Shown: positions 44,125 to 53,996, numbered from the stretch's first letter. The stretch: 64,000 nucleotides of DNA from Lyngbya sp. PCC 8106 (GCF_000169095.1 NZ_AAVU01000009.1:107482-171481); one strand, 5' to 3'. Made by a program: numbers and translations. The notes: generated from the sequence alone by a model not told the origin.

Positions 44125-45667
44125 TATCGAAACTGTCATTGGTGCGACAGGACAAGATAACGCTATCGATGGTTCCACCGGAATTAGCGGTCAAACTTCC
44201 TTTGATGTTGACTTATCGCAACAAAGGTTGACGGTTGAAAATTTGCCGGGACTCGGCGACCAAACTTTCGAGATTATCAACTTTGCCAATGTTACCGGAA
44301 CTTCTGGTGCTGATGATATTGTCGGTGATGATAACGAAAACGAACTCAAAGGTGGCGAGGGAGCCGATGACCTTGTTGGTGGCGGTGGAGATGACCGTAT
44401 TATAGGGAATCAAGGTTCGGATAGGTTAACAGGGGTCGATCCGAGTAGCGCCAAACCCGGTGAGGGTGAGGTTGATGTCCTCAATGGGGGTGACGGTGGA
44501 GATACCTTTATTCTCGGAGATATTGACAATATCTTCTACTCCTTCTCCGGTAATGGCGACTTTGCTGATATCTTGAACTTCCAAAGCGGTCAAGATACCA
44601 TTCAACTCAGTGGCAACTTCGATGACTACATCTTTAAATCCGAAAATACTGAAATCTTCTCAGCGAACAATAATGACTTGATTGCTAAGTTTACAAACGG
44701 AGCATTCGATACAACTGACCTGATGTTCCTTCATACTGGTAACGATATTACTGGAACCCCCGATAACGATTCATTAACTGGCACCAACCGAGACGATTCT
44801 ATCAAAGGTTTAGCAGGCGACGACACTATCAAAGGTTTAGGAGGCGACGACACTATCGAAGGTAATAAAGGGGAAGATAACATTGAAGGCAACGAGGGTA
44901 ACGACCAACTCGACGGAGGTAAAGACGAAGATACCATTGATGGTAATCAGGGAGATGATCACCTCGAAGGTAAGAAAGACGAAGACGTGTTAAATGGCGG
45001 AGAGGGTAACGACCAACTCGACGGTGGCAAAGACGAAGATATCCTCAATGGTAGCGACGGAGAGGATACCCTCCAAGGCGAAAAAGCCGATGACTTACTC
45101 GAAGGTGGAGAAGGCAACGACCTGTTAGAGGGTGGCAAAGACGAGGATACCCTCAACGGCGGCGGCGGAAATGATACACTCATGGGTGAAAAAGGCGACG
45201 ATCTCCTCGATGGCGGAGAAGGGGATGATTTGTTAGACGGTGGCGATCGCGAAGATACTATTACAGGGGGTACAGGCAACGATACCCTCAACGGCGGTGA
45301 TAACGATGATGTCCTCATCGGTGTCGATCCGACAGCTTCTCAACCGGGTATGGGTGAGGTAGATACCTTAACAGGAGATGAGCCTGGAGATGAAGATGAT
45401 GATATCTTCGTTTTGGGAGATGAAAGCCAAGCTTACTACGATGATGGTTACGAAGCTGACTATGCTTTAATTACGGACTTTGATGATAAGGATGTGATTC
45501 AGTTAAGCGGTAGTGCAGGGGACTATGAGTTAGGCACTTCTCCAACAGGTTTACCCGGCGGAACAGCTATCTTCCTCACAACTGGAGGTTTTGATGAATT
45601 GATTGGTATTGTTGAAAACACATCTGACCTCGATTTATCGGATGATAAAGTTTTCAACTTTGTGTAA
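44099..45667 (+). CDS. RTX protein, C-terminal part (frameshifted continuation)
   Basis: The 522-residue frame continues the RTX protein: DRIVNIETVIGATGQDNAID matches the earlier modules. About 15 further nonapeptide repeats follow (about residues 215-415, for example GDDTIEGNKGEDNIEGN), then a cyanobacterial RTX C-terminal domain (LSGSAGDYELGTSPTG and GFDELIGIVENTSDLDLS). The shown start at 44099 is not biological; the true gene began at 42694. If the extra C is removed the whole protein is about 990 residues. The C-terminal 60 residues probably carry the type I secretion signal. Confidence 0.82.
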   Translation: MPEPDRIVNIETVIGATGQDNAIDGSTGISGQTSFDVDLSQQRLTVENLPGLGDQTFEIINFANVTGTSGADDIVGDDNENELKGGEGADDLVGGGGDDRIIGNQGSDRLTGVDPSSAKPGEGEVDVLNGGDGGDTFILGDIDNIFYSFSGNGDFADILNFQSGQDTIQLSGNFDDYIFKSENTEIFSANNNDLIAKFTNGAFDTTDLMFLHTGNDITGTPDNDSLTGTNRDDSIKGLAGDDTIKGLGGDDTIEGNKGEDNIEGNEGNDQLDGGKDEDTIDGNQGDDHLEGKKDEDVLNGGEGNDQLDGGKDEDILNGSDGEDTLQGEKADDLLEGGEGNDLLEGGKDEDTLNGGGGNDTLMGEKGDDLLDGGEGDDLLDGGDREDTITGGTGNDTLNGGDNDDVLIGVDPTASQPGMGEVDTLTGDEPGDEDDDIFVLGDESQAYYDDGYEADYALITDFDDKDVIQLSGSAGDYELGTSPTGLPGGTAIFLTTGGFDELIGIVENTSDLDLSDDKVFNFV

Positions 45668-45671
45668 GTAG

Positions 45672-45719
45672 CTGTAGCGGCTTGCAAACAGTAAGGCTTA
45701 GGCTTGCAAGCAACTACAG
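45672..45719 (+). terminator. Hairpin after the RTX gene
   Basis: CTGTAG (45672-45677) pairs with CTACAG (45714-45719) outside a perfect GCTTGCAA/TTGCAAGC stem (45680-45687/45704-45711). It begins five bases after the RTX stop. The absence of a T-run makes the terminator role likely but not certain. Confidence 0.5.
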
Positions 45720-46029
45720 TTAAAGCAAAATAATCGGGTACACCCCGAGTACCGGAATCTTGAAAATTATAGCGCTACTTGCCTTGCAAAAGGCAATCAT
45801 GCTGTTATCAGTTATCAGTTTACAGTGATCAGTTATCAGTAGCATGGTACTGGTTACTGTTCACTGTCTCCCCCTGCACCCCCTCTCCCGACTCCCAACT
45901 CTTGAACTTCTGTAGGCGAAGCGGACTAGGGAACGCGCTTACTCCTGAACTTCTCCAAGCTGAGAATTTTCTACCTCACCCGTGTGAGAACTGCTATATA
46001 ATCACCCAATCGGTTCTCATCGATTCATC
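45720..46029. other. Repeat-rich gap
   Basis: This stretch has heptamer text of the CAGTTAT type (GTTATCAGTTATCAGT near 45800-45840) and C-rich text near 45880. No gene is visible apart from a spurious plus-strand frame from 45779. Confidence 0.45.
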
Positions 46030-46659
46030 ATGGCAAAAATCCTACCCGCCAAAGATATTTCTCTCGAACAACTGCAATAAAATTTCGGACTTCAACAAAC
46101 AACTGATACTAACTTTTTTACCGAATGGCGAGAAAATCTACCAAGTTTAACAACAGCATAAAAACCAACCTTAAACCGAGTCAAAAGCAACTATTTTAAC
46201 TTGACCAGTCGCCGTCCGTTACTGGAAGAAGCGGTTAAAATGGTGGTGCTTTCTTTTTGATTAGATTTGGCGGGATTCTATCAACCTCCGTTTTCGATAA
46301 AAACAGAATCTTCGATAGAAATTACAGGGGAAGATGAAGGAATAATCCTGCGGGGTAAAATCGATGTTTTGGTGATAAAAAACCGCCTTTGGGTGTTAGT
46401 TATCGAATCTAAAAGCACCAAGTTTGATGTGATGGAAGCTTTACCGCAAGCGTTAGTTTATCTGTTGAATAGTCCAAACATTGCTCAACCAACCTTTGGA
46501 TTTTTAGTGAATGGTCGAGAGTTTGTATTCGTGAAATTAGTTAAAACGGAACCCCCTCAATATGGTCGTTCTTATGCGTTATCAATTGAACGAGAAAACG
46601 AACTCGAACAAGTTTTAGCTACACTTAAAAAAATTAGTAAAATTTTAATTAATTCCTAA
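46030..46659 (+). pseudogene. Restriction-endonuclease-like protein, interrupted by three in-frame stops
   Basis: One frame reads continuously for about 209 codons with only three stops: TAA at 46078-46080, TAA at 46159-46161 and TGA at 46258-46260. Sense segments are MAKILPAKDISLEQLQ, then NFGLQQTTDTNFFTEWRENL, then LNRVKSNYFNLTSRRPLLEE, then LDLAGFYQPPFSIKTES and LVIESKSTKFDVMEALPQAL. The last contains an E-x-K nuclease-like motif. This matches a common cyanobacterial family often annotated as type I restriction endonuclease subunit R-like. No frameshift is needed, so point nonsense mutations disabled it. Confidence 0.7.
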
Positions 46660-46765
46660 TTGGCTTTTTTTCTAAAGTTATAGCACTTCGCCCAGGCAAT
46701 AGGAGGTTAAAAAACGCTCTCAATCTTGGGTTTTAGAGTTTCTGCATTTCATCAATTTATGAAAG

Positions 46766-48025
46766 CTACCATTCTGTTAAGGCGATCGCAATTCCCTGTT
46801 TTAAACTAGGATCAAGATTAGGATGTTGGGCGAGTTGTTGCAGTCGTTCATAGACTGAGGGAGAATTTAAGGGAGAATCTAACTGTTTCAAAGCGGCGAT
46901 ACAGTGAAATTGAACAGTGGTTTCCGAATCTGTTAACAGTTGCACCAAAGGATCAAAAGCAGTAATATTTCCTAACTGTCCTAAGCTTAAAGCTATGAGT
47001 TGTTTAATGGTCAGAATTTGCAGAGAAGGATGTTGACTTTGGATAAATTCAACTAAAATTTGACTCGCTTGAGTTTTCGCCTCGGGTTTGCTCATTCGTC
47101 CCAATCCTTGAATGATTTCTTGATGAATTGAGAAGGATGAGATATTGGAAGTAGACTCATCTGGAATCGTGAATAAAATGTGTTGAAGTTGATTAATGGC
47201 GATGGGCGTTTCTATCCAACAAAGCGATCGCACTGCATCGAGTTTAATCGTTAGGGGAGTTGTTGTGGAGAGAATTTGCTCAACTAAAGCAACCACTGCT
47301 TGATCCGTACCAAGACGAGAAAGGGCAATTTGTGCTTGTTGAGAGACTTCGGGGCGAATATCCCATAATAGAGGTTGCAGTTGCTCAACTAAGTTCAATT
47401 CCTGGACTAAATCTCCCCGACGACTTAAACCGATAATCGCTTCTTTTCTCACAGAGGCGGAAGGATCATTTAAAGCCTTGACTAATACAGGCGGAATACG
47501 GGAATCATGGAAACTGCCTAAAGCTTCAATGGCACTAGCGCGAATTTTGGGGTTAGAATCATTAACAACACTCAATAGAGGGGTAATCGTTTCTGAGTGC
47601 CGAATTTGAGCAAGGGCTTCTGTTGCAAACGGTTTTAACTGTTCATTTTCGAGTAACGCACTGAGAGAATCAACTGCTGAAGTGCCTAAATTGGCTAAAG
47701 CAGTTGCTGCCATTTCGAGTAATGAGGTTTCGGAAGCGTCGTCTGTTATTTTAGCAGTTTGCAGAAGATTCACTAAAGCGGGTACAACCGCATCGCTGTT
47801 AAACTGTCCTAGAGTCCGGGCAACAAACCAACGCACTTCGGGATCAGCTTCTTGATCTTCGAGAATGGCAATCAACGGGTTAATCGCCACTGTTCCCATT
47901 TTAGCTAACTGTTTGGCCACATCCCAACGGTGTTGAAAATCTCCAGATTCTAACGCGGCGATCGCTTGGGAGAGTAAGGCTGGAGATTGACCCTCATCAG
48001 ATAAGTTGGAAAACTGATCACCCAT
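46766..48025 (-). CDS. HEAT-repeat protein
   Basis: The 419-residue protein is built from about ten HEAT-like helical repeats, typified by DPEVRWFVARTLGQFNSDAVV, NPKIRASAIEALGSFHDSRI and DPSASVRKEAIIGLSRRGD. PBS-lyase-type HEAT repeats of this kind occur in phycobilisome lyases, but also in many scaffolds. No CpcE/F-specific residues can be singled out. It has no signal peptide and no membrane segment. Divergent from the SRPBCC gene with a gap of about 127 bases. Confidence 0.85.
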   Translation of the reverse strand: MGDQFSNLSDEGQSPALLSQAIAALESGDFQHRWDVAKQLAKMGTVAINPLIAILEDQEADPEVRWFVARTLGQFNSDAVVPALVNLLQTAKITDDASETSLLEMAATALANLGTSAVDSLSALLENEQLKPFATEALAQIRHSETITPLLSVVNDSNPKIRASAIEALGSFHDSRIPPVLVKALNDPSASVRKEAIIGLSRRGDLVQELNLVEQLQPLLWDIRPEVSQQAQIALSRLGTDQAVVALVEQILSTTTPLTIKLDAVRSLCWIETPIAINQLQHILFTIPDESTSNISSFSIHQEIIQGLGRMSKPEAKTQASQILVEFIQSQHPSLQILTIKQLIALSLGQLGNITAFDPLVQLLTDSETTVQFHCIAALKQLDSPLNSPSVYERLQQLAQHPNLDPSLKQGIAIALTEW

Positions 48026-48152
48026 AGAATAATTTGATCTCGTAGGAGTGTAAAGCTTACATCCAAATTGATTGAAAACAATAATTGGTTTTTAGTGTAG
48101 CAATCGGTTAATTCTCATGCAATCCTAGATCTAGAATAGTTCAAAAACAGCT

Positions 48153-48602
48153 ATGCTACATTTTCGATATTCTTCTTTAATTGATGCGCCTGTTGAGGTG
48201 GTTTGGAACTTCCACGAACGATCAGATATTTTACAACTATTAACCCCCCCTTGGCAGCCTGTAGAGATTATCCGGCGTGAGGGAGGGTTAGATGTAGGGG
48301 CGATTACCGAATTTCGCCTCTGGTTGGGGCCGATTCCGGTACAATGGCTAGCAGTACATACTGAATGTGATCGCGATCGACTGTTTACTGATGAACAGAA
48401 ACAAGGGCCGATGGAAAGTTGGGTACACCGACATCAATTTTCCGCAGAAGGGGGAAAAACTCGCTTAACGGATGCCATTTCCTATTCTCCACCTGGGGGA
48501 TGGTTCGCTGAGAATTTGTTGGCTTGGTGGGTCAATAGCCGTTTAGAAGATATGTTTCGCTATCGTCACGAAGTCACCAAAAGAGAATGCGAAAAAATTT
48601 AA
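48153..48602 (+). CDS. SRPBCC (START/cyclase-like fold) protein
   Basis: The 149-residue protein starts MLHFRYSSLIDAPVEVVWNF, a typical SRPBCC ligand-binding-domain opening. It continues with WQPVEIIRREGGLDVGAITEFRLWLGPIPV, then LTDAISYSPPGGWFAENLLAWWVNSRLEDMFRYRH, the last helix of the fold. These domains bind hydrophobic ligands. The ligand is unknown. The gene ends 12 bases before the convergent LapA-domain gene. Confidence 0.85.
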   Translation: MLHFRYSSLIDAPVEVVWNFHERSDILQLLTPPWQPVEIIRREGGLDVGAITEFRLWLGPIPVQWLAVHTECDRDRLFTDEQKQGPMESWVHRHQFSAEGGKTRLTDAISYSPPGGWFAENLLAWWVNSRLEDMFRYRHEVTKRECEKI

Positions 48603-48614
48603 ACCCTTTGTCAA

Positions 48615-49133
48615 TTAAGCTTCAGTGTTAACTTTTTCTTTGTCGGTATCGGTTGTTTTTTCAGGGTCTTCGTCTGTTGAATCTTCAGTTGAGTCTTCTG
48701 TTAAGTCTTCAGACTCGACGACAGGTTTAGCTTCTATGTCTGGAGAATTGGTTTTAGAAACAACAGTTTTAGAATTGTTGGTATTTTCTTCAGTGTGAAT
48801 TTTTTCGACATCTCCCTCTAACTCTTGAATTCGCTGTCCTTGTTGATGAATTTGTTGCATATCTTTCTCTAACTCCTCAATTCGCTGTTTTTGTTGACGA
48901 ATTTGACGGATATTTTGACGAGCGGTTAGCATTCGTTGCAGTTGAGAGAGGAGGCTAAATAACCAAGCCAGTACAGCCCCGACTCCGGTTGCTGCAATGA
49001 GTTCAATCGCTAGGGGGGCTTCAAATTCAACCCCTTCGATTACTTGAATTGTAGCAAGTTCTGTATTCTGTAGACTAAATAAAACTAAGAGGACACAGAT
49101 GATAAAAATTAACACAAAGTTGAGCGGTCGCAT
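48615..49133 (-). CDS. LapA-domain (DUF1049) membrane protein with coiled coil
   Basis: The 172-residue protein carries the short LapA layout: two hydrophobic helices (about 5-20 and 40-62) around NTELATIQVIEGVEFEAPLA. A coiled coil (about 65-115, REIRQQKQRIEELEKDMQQI-like heptads) and an acidic Thr/Asp/Glu-rich tail follow. LapA-type proteins in other bacteria take part in envelope assembly, and the role in cyanobacteria is not established. Start ATG at 49133. Confidence 0.8.
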   Translation of the reverse strand: MRPLNFVLIFIICVLLVLFSLQNTELATIQVIEGVEFEAPLAIELIAATGVGAVLAWLFSLLSQLQRMLTARQNIRQIRQQKQRIEELEKDMQQIHQQGQRIQELEGDVEKIHTEENTNNSKTVVSKTNSPDIEAKPVVESEDLTEDSTEDSTDEDPEKTTDTDKEKVNTEA

Positions 49134-49269
49134 GAGGAAACTCCAGACTGCAAGCAGATTACTGTTTCAATTTTACCGAATATTGTTCGTCATAACCGGA
49201 TATTTTCGGAAGTCTTTGCTAGCTGCAAAAGTTGGACAGTGTTGAGAGGTTAAGCAGATTTTGTGGTTT

Positions 49270-50709
49270 TTAGCAATGAGTAAATTGATTAATTTCTTGG
49301 ATCAGGTGATCAAGTTGCGTTTGATTAATATAAGGATTGAGTATAATTGTTCTTAACCAACGTTGTCCCCGATAGAGGGGAAGTGACAGAAATATATTAG
49401 TTTTTTGCAGTAAATAAGCTTGTAGATCGGTATTCCATTGATCCTGATCTTCTGGTAATATTTTAGCGGGGATACTCCGAAAACAAATAATATTCATATC
49501 CGGTTGACCCATGACTTCTAAATCTGGAACTTTTTGTAATGCTTTCAATAAATAATCGGTTAATTTATAACTTTCATCGATTAATTGAGCATATCCTTTT
49601 TTTCCAAAATGTTGTAGTGACAGCCACAATTTTAACCCATCTGCATGACGAGTTCCTTGAATTGTAATTTCTCCTAAATTTATTAAATCATCTGCGGCTT
49701 GCATATAGGGCGCACCAATTCTAAACTCGGTTTCTAACTGTTGAAACTCTCGAAACAAAACCATTGCACAAGTTCTCGCTATATATAACCATTTTTGCGG
49801 GTTAAATGTGATTGAGTCTGCTTGTTCAATTCCTCGTAATTTTTGACCGTATTGAGGAGAAAAAATAATCGCCCCTCCATAGGCTGCATCGACATGAAAC
49901 CATAAATTGTGTTGATGGGCAATTTCTGCAATCGGTTCTAACGGATCAATATTTCCTGTAGTTGTAGTTCCCGCAGTAGCGACAATACAAAATGGAGTTT
50001 TTTTAGCTAATTTTGCTTGTTATATTTGACGCTTTAAATCTTCAATTTCGATTTGAGAGTTAATATTTGTTTTTACTGGAATCACCGCAGAAGTTCCCAG
50101 TCCTAACAACATTGCCGCTTTTTGTAGAGAAGTATGAGCGACTTCAGAAGCCAATAAAACAGGTTGCTGGGTTTGATTCCAAATTCCTAATGTATGTGAA
50201 TTAAACGCCCGATTGCGGGCAACTGTTAAAGCTTGTAGATTGGCTAACGTTCCCCCACTTGCCATCACTCCACCAGAGGTTTCACCCCAACCAAATAACT
50301 GTGCAAATTGTTTGATGAGGTTAAATTCTAGACGCGACAAAATCGGCGACATTTCCACACTCAGCATATTATTATTGAGTGCGGCTGCAACTAATTCTGC
50401 TAAAATCGAAATTGTCGTGGGCATTGAGTCCATGTGACCCATATAACCCGGGTTTGCTGCATTGGTTGAACGGGTAATAATTGTGTTTAATTTTTCGAGT
50501 AAAATCGACTCAGAAATAGAGTTTTCGGGGATTGAGACAAAATCAGTGAAATCGCCAATTTCTGGAAGCGGTGAATGGTTAATCGCAGTGGTCAGGTGAG
50601 ATAAGATTAAATCTAAAACTTGACTGGCGAGTTGTTCAATTTCCTGATGATTTTTCCCCTGAGGATCAATAAAAGCGGTTAGTGGTAATTCTGAGAGATT
50701 CATCGTCAA
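49270..50709 (-). pseudogene. PLP-dependent (group II) decarboxylase with one in-frame stop
   Basis: One frame of 479 codons is interrupted only by a TAA at 50022-50020. Before it lie NPGYMGHMDSMPTTISILAE, LFGWGETSGGVMASGGTLAN and ASEVAHTSLQKAAMLLGLG. After it the frame resumes with QAKLAKKTPFCIVATAGTTT, the pyridoxal Asp in WFHVDAAYGGAI, and the Schiff-base Lys in FNPQKWLYIAR. The pattern is that of the glutamate/diaminobutyrate/aromatic decarboxylase group. A CAA to TAA change is the simplest cause. The gene is either dead or the stop is read through. A new start at 49764 would lack the active site. Confidence 0.8.
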
Positions 50710-50786
50710 AAATAGTTAACCTAAAATAGCTATCTAGCCAGCGAGACGCTTTGATTCTGGTTTGCATTTCACATAAAATACAATCT

Positions 50787-50814
50787 GTAGAGACGCTTCA
50801 TTCAACGCCTCTAC
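50787..50814 (-). terminator. Hairpin downstream of sqdB
   Basis: GTAGAGACG and CGCCTCTAC pair with one mismatch around a ten-base loop. It sits between the sqdB stop and the decarboxylase start, both on the minus strand. It may end the sqdB transcript; no strong T-run follows. Confidence 0.4.
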
Positions 50815-50908
50815 ACAATAAATTATTGTTAATTGAAAAAGTTGGGTTTCACTGTGTTCAACCCAACCTACTCTATGAGAAACTCGGAATTCACTGATCC
50901 GTTTCTGA

Positions 50909-52084
50909 TTACTTTGCAACTTTTGCTGAACCCGGATTTCGCCAAGAAACTTTCGGTAAAATTTCGTTTTTGTCAACCCGACTCTTATACTTCATCGCAA
51001 AATTCAACAACGAATCTAACAACGAATCAGACAAATAATGCGGTTGTAATCCCAAATCCAACAAATTGGTATTCTTAGCGTTGAAATAATGATCTTCAAG
51101 TTCAACCCGGGGATTTTCCATATTTTGAATATCGACATCTAAGCCCACTGCATTTCCGGCTTTTTTCACCATCATCGCTAAGTTACTGACGCTAAACATC
51201 TCAGTAAACTGGTTAAAGACACGGAATTGACCGGGTTCTGCGGGAGTCGCAATCGCGAGTTCTACACAACGTACAGTATCGCGAATATCGAGGAATGCAC
51301 GAGTTTGTCCGCCTTTACCATACACTGTCAGGGGATGACCAATCGCAGCTTGAATACAGAAACGGTTTAAAGCAGTTCCAAATACACCATCATAATCGAG
51401 ACGATTAATCAACATTTCATCCATCCCGGTTTCATCGGTGAGAACCCCATAAACCACACCTTGGTTTAAATCTGTCGCCCGTAGACCCCAGATTTTACAC
51501 GCAAAATGGATATTGTGGCTATCGTGAACCTTGGACAGATGATAGAAGCTTCCGGGTTGTTTGGGATAGGGTAGAGTATCTTTACGTCCGTTGTGTTCAA
51601 TGGTGATATAACCTTCTTCGATGTCAATATTGGGAGTTCCGTATTCACCCATCGTTCCCAGTTTCACCAGATGACTATCTGGGAAATGTTCACGCATGGC
51701 ATATAAAATATTTAAAGTTCCCACGACGTTATTTGTTTGGGTGAGAACTGCGTGTTCCCGGTCAATCATGGAAAAAGGTGCTGACCGTTGTTCACCGAAG
51801 TGAACCACTGCTTCGGGTTGAAACTCCAGTAAACTATCAATCAGGAAGCTATAGTCATTGATATCGCCTACATACAGGTCGATAGACTTCCCAGTTAAAT
51901 CTTTCCAGCGTTGAATGCGTTGATGAATGGGCGCGATTGGAGTTAGGGTATCAATACAAAGCTGTTGATCCCAGTGTCGCCGAACTAAGTTATCTAAAAT
52001 CCCAACTTCATAGCCTCGGTTGGATAAATGGAGGGCTGTCGCCCAACCGCAGTAGCCATCACCACCAATTACCAGAACTTTCAT
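50909..52084 (-). CDS. sqdB: UDP-sulfoquinovose synthase
   Basis: The 391-residue SqdB makes UDP-sulfoquinovose from UDP-glucose and sulfite, the head-group donor for the sulfolipid SQDG of thylakoid membranes. The NAD-binding motif is VLVIGGDGYCGWATALHLSNRGYEV, followed by LDNLVRRHWDQQLCIDTLTP, a hallmark of SqdB. The catalytic segment is MGEYGTPNIDIEEGYI and YPKQPGSFYHLSKVHDSHNI, with the Tyr-x-x-x-Lys pair. Length is normal. It sits downstream of cpcT on the same strand with an 82-base gap. Confidence 0.96.
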   Translation of the reverse strand: MKVLVIGGDGYCGWATALHLSNRGYEVGILDNLVRRHWDQQLCIDTLTPIAPIHQRIQRWKDLTGKSIDLYVGDINDYSFLIDSLLEFQPEAVVHFGEQRSAPFSMIDREHAVLTQTNNVVGTLNILYAMREHFPDSHLVKLGTMGEYGTPNIDIEEGYITIEHNGRKDTLPYPKQPGSFYHLSKVHDSHNIHFACKIWGLRATDLNQGVVYGVLTDETGMDEMLINRLDYDGVFGTALNRFCIQAAIGHPLTVYGKGGQTRAFLDIRDTVRCVELAIATPAEPGQFRVFNQFTEMFSVSNLAMMVKKAGNAVGLDVDIQNMENPRVELEDHYFNAKNTNLLDLGLQPHYLSDSLLDSLLNFAMKYKSRVDKNEILPKVSWRNPGSAKVAK

Positions 52085-52166
52085 AAACTCAATTGCATCT
52101 CAGTTTGCTGATACTGGGTTAATGTATCAGGAATTGGTACCCTGTGGACTGTTTTGTTGAAGTTGA

Positions 52167-52757
52167 TTAAATTTTGACTTCTGAAGCAAAACTTCCCCAA
52201 CGCACAAATTCAAAGGGTCCGGCGACTGACCCCCAAACGTGTTCGTCGGTTTCCGGGTGTCGTCCTCGGTCATGGCTAACCATCCGATGTTCATCGACTT
52301 CAAACCAACTATCGAGATAGGTGACTTGACCTTTGCGTTCTACCATACATCCTTTTCCGGGTTCAACTTCTCCTTTGAAGCTATGACCTGTCCAACGGGT
52401 GATAAAGCTACAACAGGGGAGTTTTCGCAATTGTTCAATTTTCAGGTTTTGGAGGCGTTCAGGTTGACGGGAGGCACCGTAAAATTGTTCTTGGTTCTCT
52501 AGGGCGTAGTTTTCGATCTCGATATGATCTTGGCGAGGAATAAAGTTGAGAACTCGTACACGATAGGGTTGATTAATCATGTAATCATAGGCTTGTTCGA
52601 GGTAAAGACTAACTCCACCTAAGAATTCTGTCGGTAACGGACGCATACAAACCCGAATATGGGCGAAAAAGGGGGGGTTTTCAAACGCCTGGGGTTGGTT
52701 GCTAAAGTCGGAAGCCATCCAACGGGCTAAAGTGTTGATATCGGTTGAATGAGTCAT
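52167..52757 (-). CDS. cpcT: Phycobiliprotein lyase of the CpcT/CpeT family
   Basis: The 196-residue protein begins MTHSTDINTLARWMASDFSN, the CpcT signature. It continues with FFAHIRVCMRPLPTEFLGGV, SLYLEQAYDYMINQPYRVRVL, and GSVAGPFEFVRWGSFASEV at the C terminus. CpcT attaches phycocyanobilin to Cys153 of phycocyanin beta subunits; related CpeT proteins act on phycoerythrin. Strong similarity in the opening favours CpcT. It precedes sqdB on the same strand, so a photosynthesis-related transcript is plausible. Confidence 0.92.
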   Translation of the reverse strand: MTHSTDINTLARWMASDFSNQPQAFENPPFFAHIRVCMRPLPTEFLGGVSLYLEQAYDYMINQPYRVRVLNFIPRQDHIEIENYALENQEQFYGASRQPERLQNLKIEQLRKLPCCSFITRWTGHSFKGEVEPGKGCMVERKGQVTYLDSWFEVDEHRMVSHDRGRHPETDEHVWGSVAGPFEFVRWGSFASEVKI

Positions 52758-52796
52758 TTTCTCGGAATTCGTAAATTTTTGATTAGGATAACAGAT

Positions 52797-53996
52797 TCAA
52801 CTTTGCTTGAGGCTAAAGAGTAAAAATTTCGGGGTTTTGTTGTCATCTTCACTCATTAACAGTAAACTCTGACCTCCTGAAGCTAAACGTGGCCCTAATG
52901 TCATACTGGTGAGAGAATTGACGGGTATATTGAGTCGGCTAAACTCGAATAAGAGTTTTTTTCGCATCGGTTGTACTTTCCCCAGTTGTCCGCGTAAACT
53001 AGCGATTCTGGAGGTATCGGTGGAGTCGCCTGTAAACACTTGATAAATTTGACCTGAGTTTGGCGATCGCTCTAAACTGAGAAAGTATCCACCTTGATTG
53101 AGTGCGACGAGATCAGTTAATTCATGGGGTGAGGGTTCATCGGCTTCTAAGGGATAAAGATTTTCGGAGACGAGAAAAGAAGCGCGATCGGCGATAACAT
53201 AGTGTAAGATTCGTAGTTTTGTCGCTCCATCTGCATCAGTATCTTGAACTAATGAGGTTTCAGTTGAGGTAAATAAACGAAACGGATCTTTTCCACCAGG
53301 ACTAAAGCCGTCAGGTGCAATTGTCATTGATTTGAACCCCGAGTGGGCTGAGATTCCTTGTTGTTGTTCTCCGTCTTCAATTGTGGGAATATAATTCGGG
53401 GGAATGGGTACGGTATTGCGAAGTTGTCCAGTTTTGAGGTCAAATTCTCCAATTAATGGTAAACTCTGATCCTCGACAAGATTTTCTGTCGCGATAAACA
53501 ACGAATTTCGGGGCGAAAAGGTGAGACTTTTGGGGTGAGTGTTCGCCAGAGAAAGGGGTTGACCGGATTGATCTTTAAGTTGGGTTTCGCTTTCGATTGT
53601 AATCTGATTTAAGGTGGTTTGATCGGCTGAGGTTAAATCAAATTTTAGGGTTAAAAATTGAGTTGTATTTTCTTGGGGATAATCGGCGAGTGCGTAGAAG
53701 TAAATTCCTTCAGTTGTCTTGTTGTAGCCGGGAATGGCGTAAGTAATGCCAGAAAGATGACCGATAGAGTGATGATTAAATTGGGTGCTTTGGGGAAGTG
53801 AATATTCTCCTAAAAAGTCCAGAGAAAAGTTAAGAAAGATTCGATCTTCTGCGGAGACTTGAGGTAAGCTACAGGAGGTCAGTAGTGTTAACAACATTAA
53901 CAGCGATACAACTGACTGAAAACAGCGTTGATACCATTTTCGCGGTCTAACTTGATCAGATAGCGAACTTGGTTTGATGGTGTTGTATTCGTTCAC
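52797..53996 (-). CDS. Lipoprotein with esterase-like activity of phytase domain
   Basis: The 399-residue protein uses GTG as its start. The lipobox is LLTLLTSC (cysteine near 42). The mature part is a beta-propeller-like domain of the phytase-like esterase group: HHSIGHLSGITYAIPGYN opening, LTFSPRNSLFIATENL, SAHSGFKSMTIAPDG and ADEPSPHELTDLVALNQGGYFLSLERS. Acidic patches may bind metal. The substrate is not known. Expected location is the periplasmic or outer-membrane face. Confidence 0.82.
   Translation of the reverse strand: MNEYNTIKPSSLSDQVRPRKWYQRCFQSVVSLLMLLTLLTSCSLPQVSAEDRIFLNFSLDFLGEYSLPQSTQFNHHSIGHLSGITYAIPGYNKTTEGIYFYALADYPQENTTQFLTLKFDLTSADQTTLNQITIESETQLKDQSGQPLSLANTHPKSLTFSPRNSLFIATENLVEDQSLPLIGEFDLKTGQLRNTVPIPPNYIPTIEDGEQQQGISAHSGFKSMTIAPDGFSPGGKDPFRLFTSTETSLVQDTDADGATKLRILHYVIADRASFLVSENLYPLEADEPSPHELTDLVALNQGGYFLSLERSPNSGQIYQVFTGDSTDTSRIASLRGQLGKVQPMRKKLLFEFSRLNIPVNSLTSMTLGPRLASGGQSLLLMSEDDNKTPKFLLFSLKQS

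Noticed and set aside
42705..45318. Minus-strand Pro/Ser-rich frames and plus-strand MPEPTELL repeats across the RTX gene
   Set aside because: Opposite-strand and other-frame readings of GGxGxDxLx repeats give Ser/Pro-rich artefacts. The true frame is clear.
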